From NCBI GenBank assembly GCA_031274715.1, contig JAISPT010000068.1, forward strand, positions 1 to 64,000: a stretch of 64,000 bases of DNA, read 5' to 3'. The notes under the pieces were generated by a model. That model saw nothing but the letters and a program-made list of their open reading frames with translations, searched no databases and was not told the origin of the DNA. A program made the translations under genes and the position numbers. The stretch's first letter is position 1. Each line of letters starts with the position of its first letter. This DNA is from Azonexus sp. Its GTDB lineage: Bacteria > Pseudomonadota > Gammaproteobacteria > Burkholderiales > Rhodocyclaceae. Shown here piece by piece: positions 62,457-64,000 of the stretch.

Positions 62457-63464
62457 ATGCAAACCCTAAACATCAGCCTGGGGGTCGTGGTGACCCTGGT
62501 GGTGGTGGCCTTGCTGTTCGATTTCATGAACGGCTTCCACGACGCCGCCAACTCGATCGCCACCATCGTTTCGACCCGCGTCCTCAAGCCGCAGCACGCC
62601 GTGTTGTGGGCCGCCAGTTTCAATTTTCTGGCCTATTTTTTATTCCACCTGAAAGTCGCCGCCACTATCGGCAAGGGCACTATCGATCCAAGCATCGTCG
62701 ATCACTACGTGATTTTCGGCGCCCTGATCGGGGCCATCGGCTGGAACCTGATCACCTGGTACTACGGCATCCCCTCCTCCTCCTCGCACGCCCTGGTCGG
62801 CGGTTTGGTCGGTGCTGCCGTCTGCAAGGCCGGCTTCGGTAGCCTGATCGCCTCCGGCGTGCTGAAGATCGTCGCCTTCATCTTGGTCGCCCCCCTGCTC
62901 GGCTTCCTGGTCGGCGGCCTGCTGATGGTCGCCGTCTCATGGATTTGCCGCGGCATGACACAGCGTCGAGTGGACAAGCATTTCCGCCGCTTCCAACTGC
63001 TTTCGGCAGCGGCCTACAGCCTCGGCCACGGCGGCAACGACGCACAGAAGACGGTCGGCATCATTTGGCTGATCCTGATTGTCGCCGGAATGTCGACCAC
63101 GACCTCGGAAATCCCCGGCTGGGTCGTGCTTTCCTGCTACACGGCCATGGGCCTGGGCACCCTGTTCGGTGGCTGGCGCATCATCAAGACCATGGGCAAT
63201 CGCATCACCAAGCTGAACCAGGCGCGTGGCTTCTGCGCCAACAGCGGCGGCGCCTTCACGCTGTTCCTGGCCTCGGCCTTTGGCATCCCGGTGTCAACCA
63301 CCCACACCATTACCGGCGCCATCGTCGGCGTCGGTACCACGCGCGGCGCCCGGCGGGTACGCTGGGGCGTTGCCGGCAACATCGTCTGGGCCTGGGTTCT
63401 GACCATTCCGTGCAGCGCGCTGCTGGCCGGCGTCGGCTGGTATCTGGGCCAGTTGGTACTGTAG
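62457..63464 (+). CDS. pit: Low-affinity inorganic phosphate transporter Pit
   Basis: The 335-residue protein has about ten membrane segments with the two PiT signatures, FMNGFHDAANSIATIVSTRV and LGHGGNDAQKTVGI. Pit carries metal-phosphate with protons and works in both directions. It is encoded with its DUF47 partner; in polyphosphate-storing relatives this module matters for phosphate cycling. Confidence 0.95.
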   Translation: MQTLNISLGVVVTLVVVALLFDFMNGFHDAANSIATIVSTRVLKPQHAVLWAASFNFLAYFLFHLKVAATIGKGTIDPSIVDHYVIFGALIGAIGWNLITWYYGIPSSSSHALVGGLVGAAVCKAGFGSLIASGVLKIVAFILVAPLLGFLVGGLLMVAVSWICRGMTQRRVDKHFRRFQLLSAAAYSLGHGGNDAQKTVGIIWLILIVAGMSTTTSEIPGWVVLSCYTAMGLGTLFGGWRIIKTMGNRITKLNQARGFCANSGGAFTLFLASAFGIPVSTTHTITGAIVGVGTTRGARRVRWGVAGNIVWAWVLTIPCSALLAGVGWYLGQLVL

Positions 63465-63557
63465 CCGCGCCCCGAGCGGGCCGCCCGCCTCGCCTCAACC
63501 ACCCCCGCCCGCTGCTAGAATGGCGATCCGCCGTCCAGCCCATTCCCGCACCACGCC

Positions 63558-64000
63558 ATGAGCAACGAAACCAGTCCCGCCGCCCCGGCCGCTAATTTCA
63601 TCAAGAACATCATCGAGGCTGACCTAGCGGCCGGCAAGCACGCCCAGCGCCGCTGGGCCGGTCGCCCCGGCCCCGCCGCCGACCACGCCACGGCGCCGCT
63701 CGACCCGGCGCGGATTCGCACCCGCTTCCCGCCCGAGCCGAACGGCTATCTGCACTTCGGCCACGCCAAGTCAATCCTGCTCAACTTCGGCCTCGCCGAG
63801 CAATACGGCGGCCGCTGCCACCTGCGTTTTGACGACACCAACCCGGAAAAGGAAGAGCAGGAGTACGTCGATTCCATCGTCGACTCGGTCAAATGGCTCG
63901 GTTGCTCATGGCAGATGGGCGGCGAGAACAACCGTTACTACGCTTCCGATTATTTCGACTGGATGTTCGCTTTCGCCGAGTACCTGATCTCGGCCGGCCA
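63558..64000 (+). CDS. glnS: Glutamine-tRNA ligase, 5' part, cut by the window edge
   Basis: The open frame from ATG 63558 reads through the window end. After NFIKNIIEADLAAGKHAQ it has the class I synthetase HIGH-type motif in RFPPEPNGYLHFGHAKSI, then LRFDDTNPEKEEQEYVDSI. It charges tRNA-Gln. Compared with E. coli GlnS there are about 24 extra residues (RRWAGRPGPAADHATAPLDP) between the N-terminal helix and the HIGH motif. Confidence 0.95.
   Translation, partial: MSNETSPAAPAANFIKNIIEADLAAGKHAQRRWAGRPGPAADHATAPLDPARIRTRFPPEPNGYLHFGHAKSILLNFGLAEQYGGRCHLRFDDTNPEKEEQEYVDSIVDSVKWLGCSWQMGGENNRYYASDYFDWMFAFAEYLISAG

Overview
The window reads as a chromosome segment of a GC-rich betaproteobacterium, most likely of the order Rhodocyclales (Azonexus/Dechloromonas/Zoogloea-like). 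Supporting signs are the mla-ibaG-murA-his-tat gene order, a short-form HisG, a PEP-CTERM protein with a sigma-54-type promoter, two phasins (polyhydroxyalkanoate granules), a Pit/DUF47 phosphate module and kdsD-kdsC-lptC-lptA. Assignment is by protein recognition only; no database search was possible.

Layout. 1-8.5 kb holds metabolic genes: ornithine cyclodeaminase family, an acetyl/succinyl-CoA transferase, a MATE exporter, phenylacetate-CoA ligase, an FAH-family hydrolase, and a divergent nif3-like/htrA pair. 8.5-13.8 kb is a tightly overlapped minus-strand operon, hisB-hisH-hisA-hisF-hisI-hisE-HIT-tatA-tatB-tatC. 13.8-18.5 kb is a disturbed stretch inside the his cluster: hisC is inverted, and is followed by a short copy of the chrA 3' end, a second diverged copy of the hisC 3' end, a lower-GC three-gene module (DUF2167 protein, membrane protein, membrane-anchored J-domain protein) and a two-subunit chromate transporter. 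hisD and hisG follow. 20.5-25.2 kb carries a Mg2+ P-type ATPase, a cold-shock protein and a PEP-CTERM protein, placed between hisG and murA. 25.2-31.9 kb is the envelope lipid and cell-wall block murA, ibaG, an ABC-2 exporter and mlaBCADEF.

32.0-49.0 kb is the most distinctive region: an MSHA-like type IV pilus locus. It runs from a PrsR/NtrC-like sigma-54 activator through an ExeA-like ATPase with a SPOR-like tail, a lipoprotein secretin, a TPR protein, a c-di-GMP-binding-type assembly ATPase, a platform protein, a PilM-PilN-like fusion, PilO-like and PilP-like proteins and two pilin-like proteins. It ends with a membrane class III adenylate cyclase, a PrsK-like orphan histidine kinase and a separate pilin gene preceded by a good -24/-12 promoter. 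The sequence therefore suggests one surface appendage wired to c-di-GMP, cAMP and a two-component/sigma-54 switch.

49-64 kb returns to conserved genes: a CPA2 cation/proton antiporter, the Kdo/LPS export genes (ending at lptA, without the usual lptB-rpoN), two tandem phasins with their own promoter and terminators, a CinA-like/EI24/hrpA operon, a monooxygenase-fold protein with crcB, the DUF47-pit phosphate operon and the start of glnS. I saw no tRNA, rRNA, CRISPR array, transposase or integrase gene.
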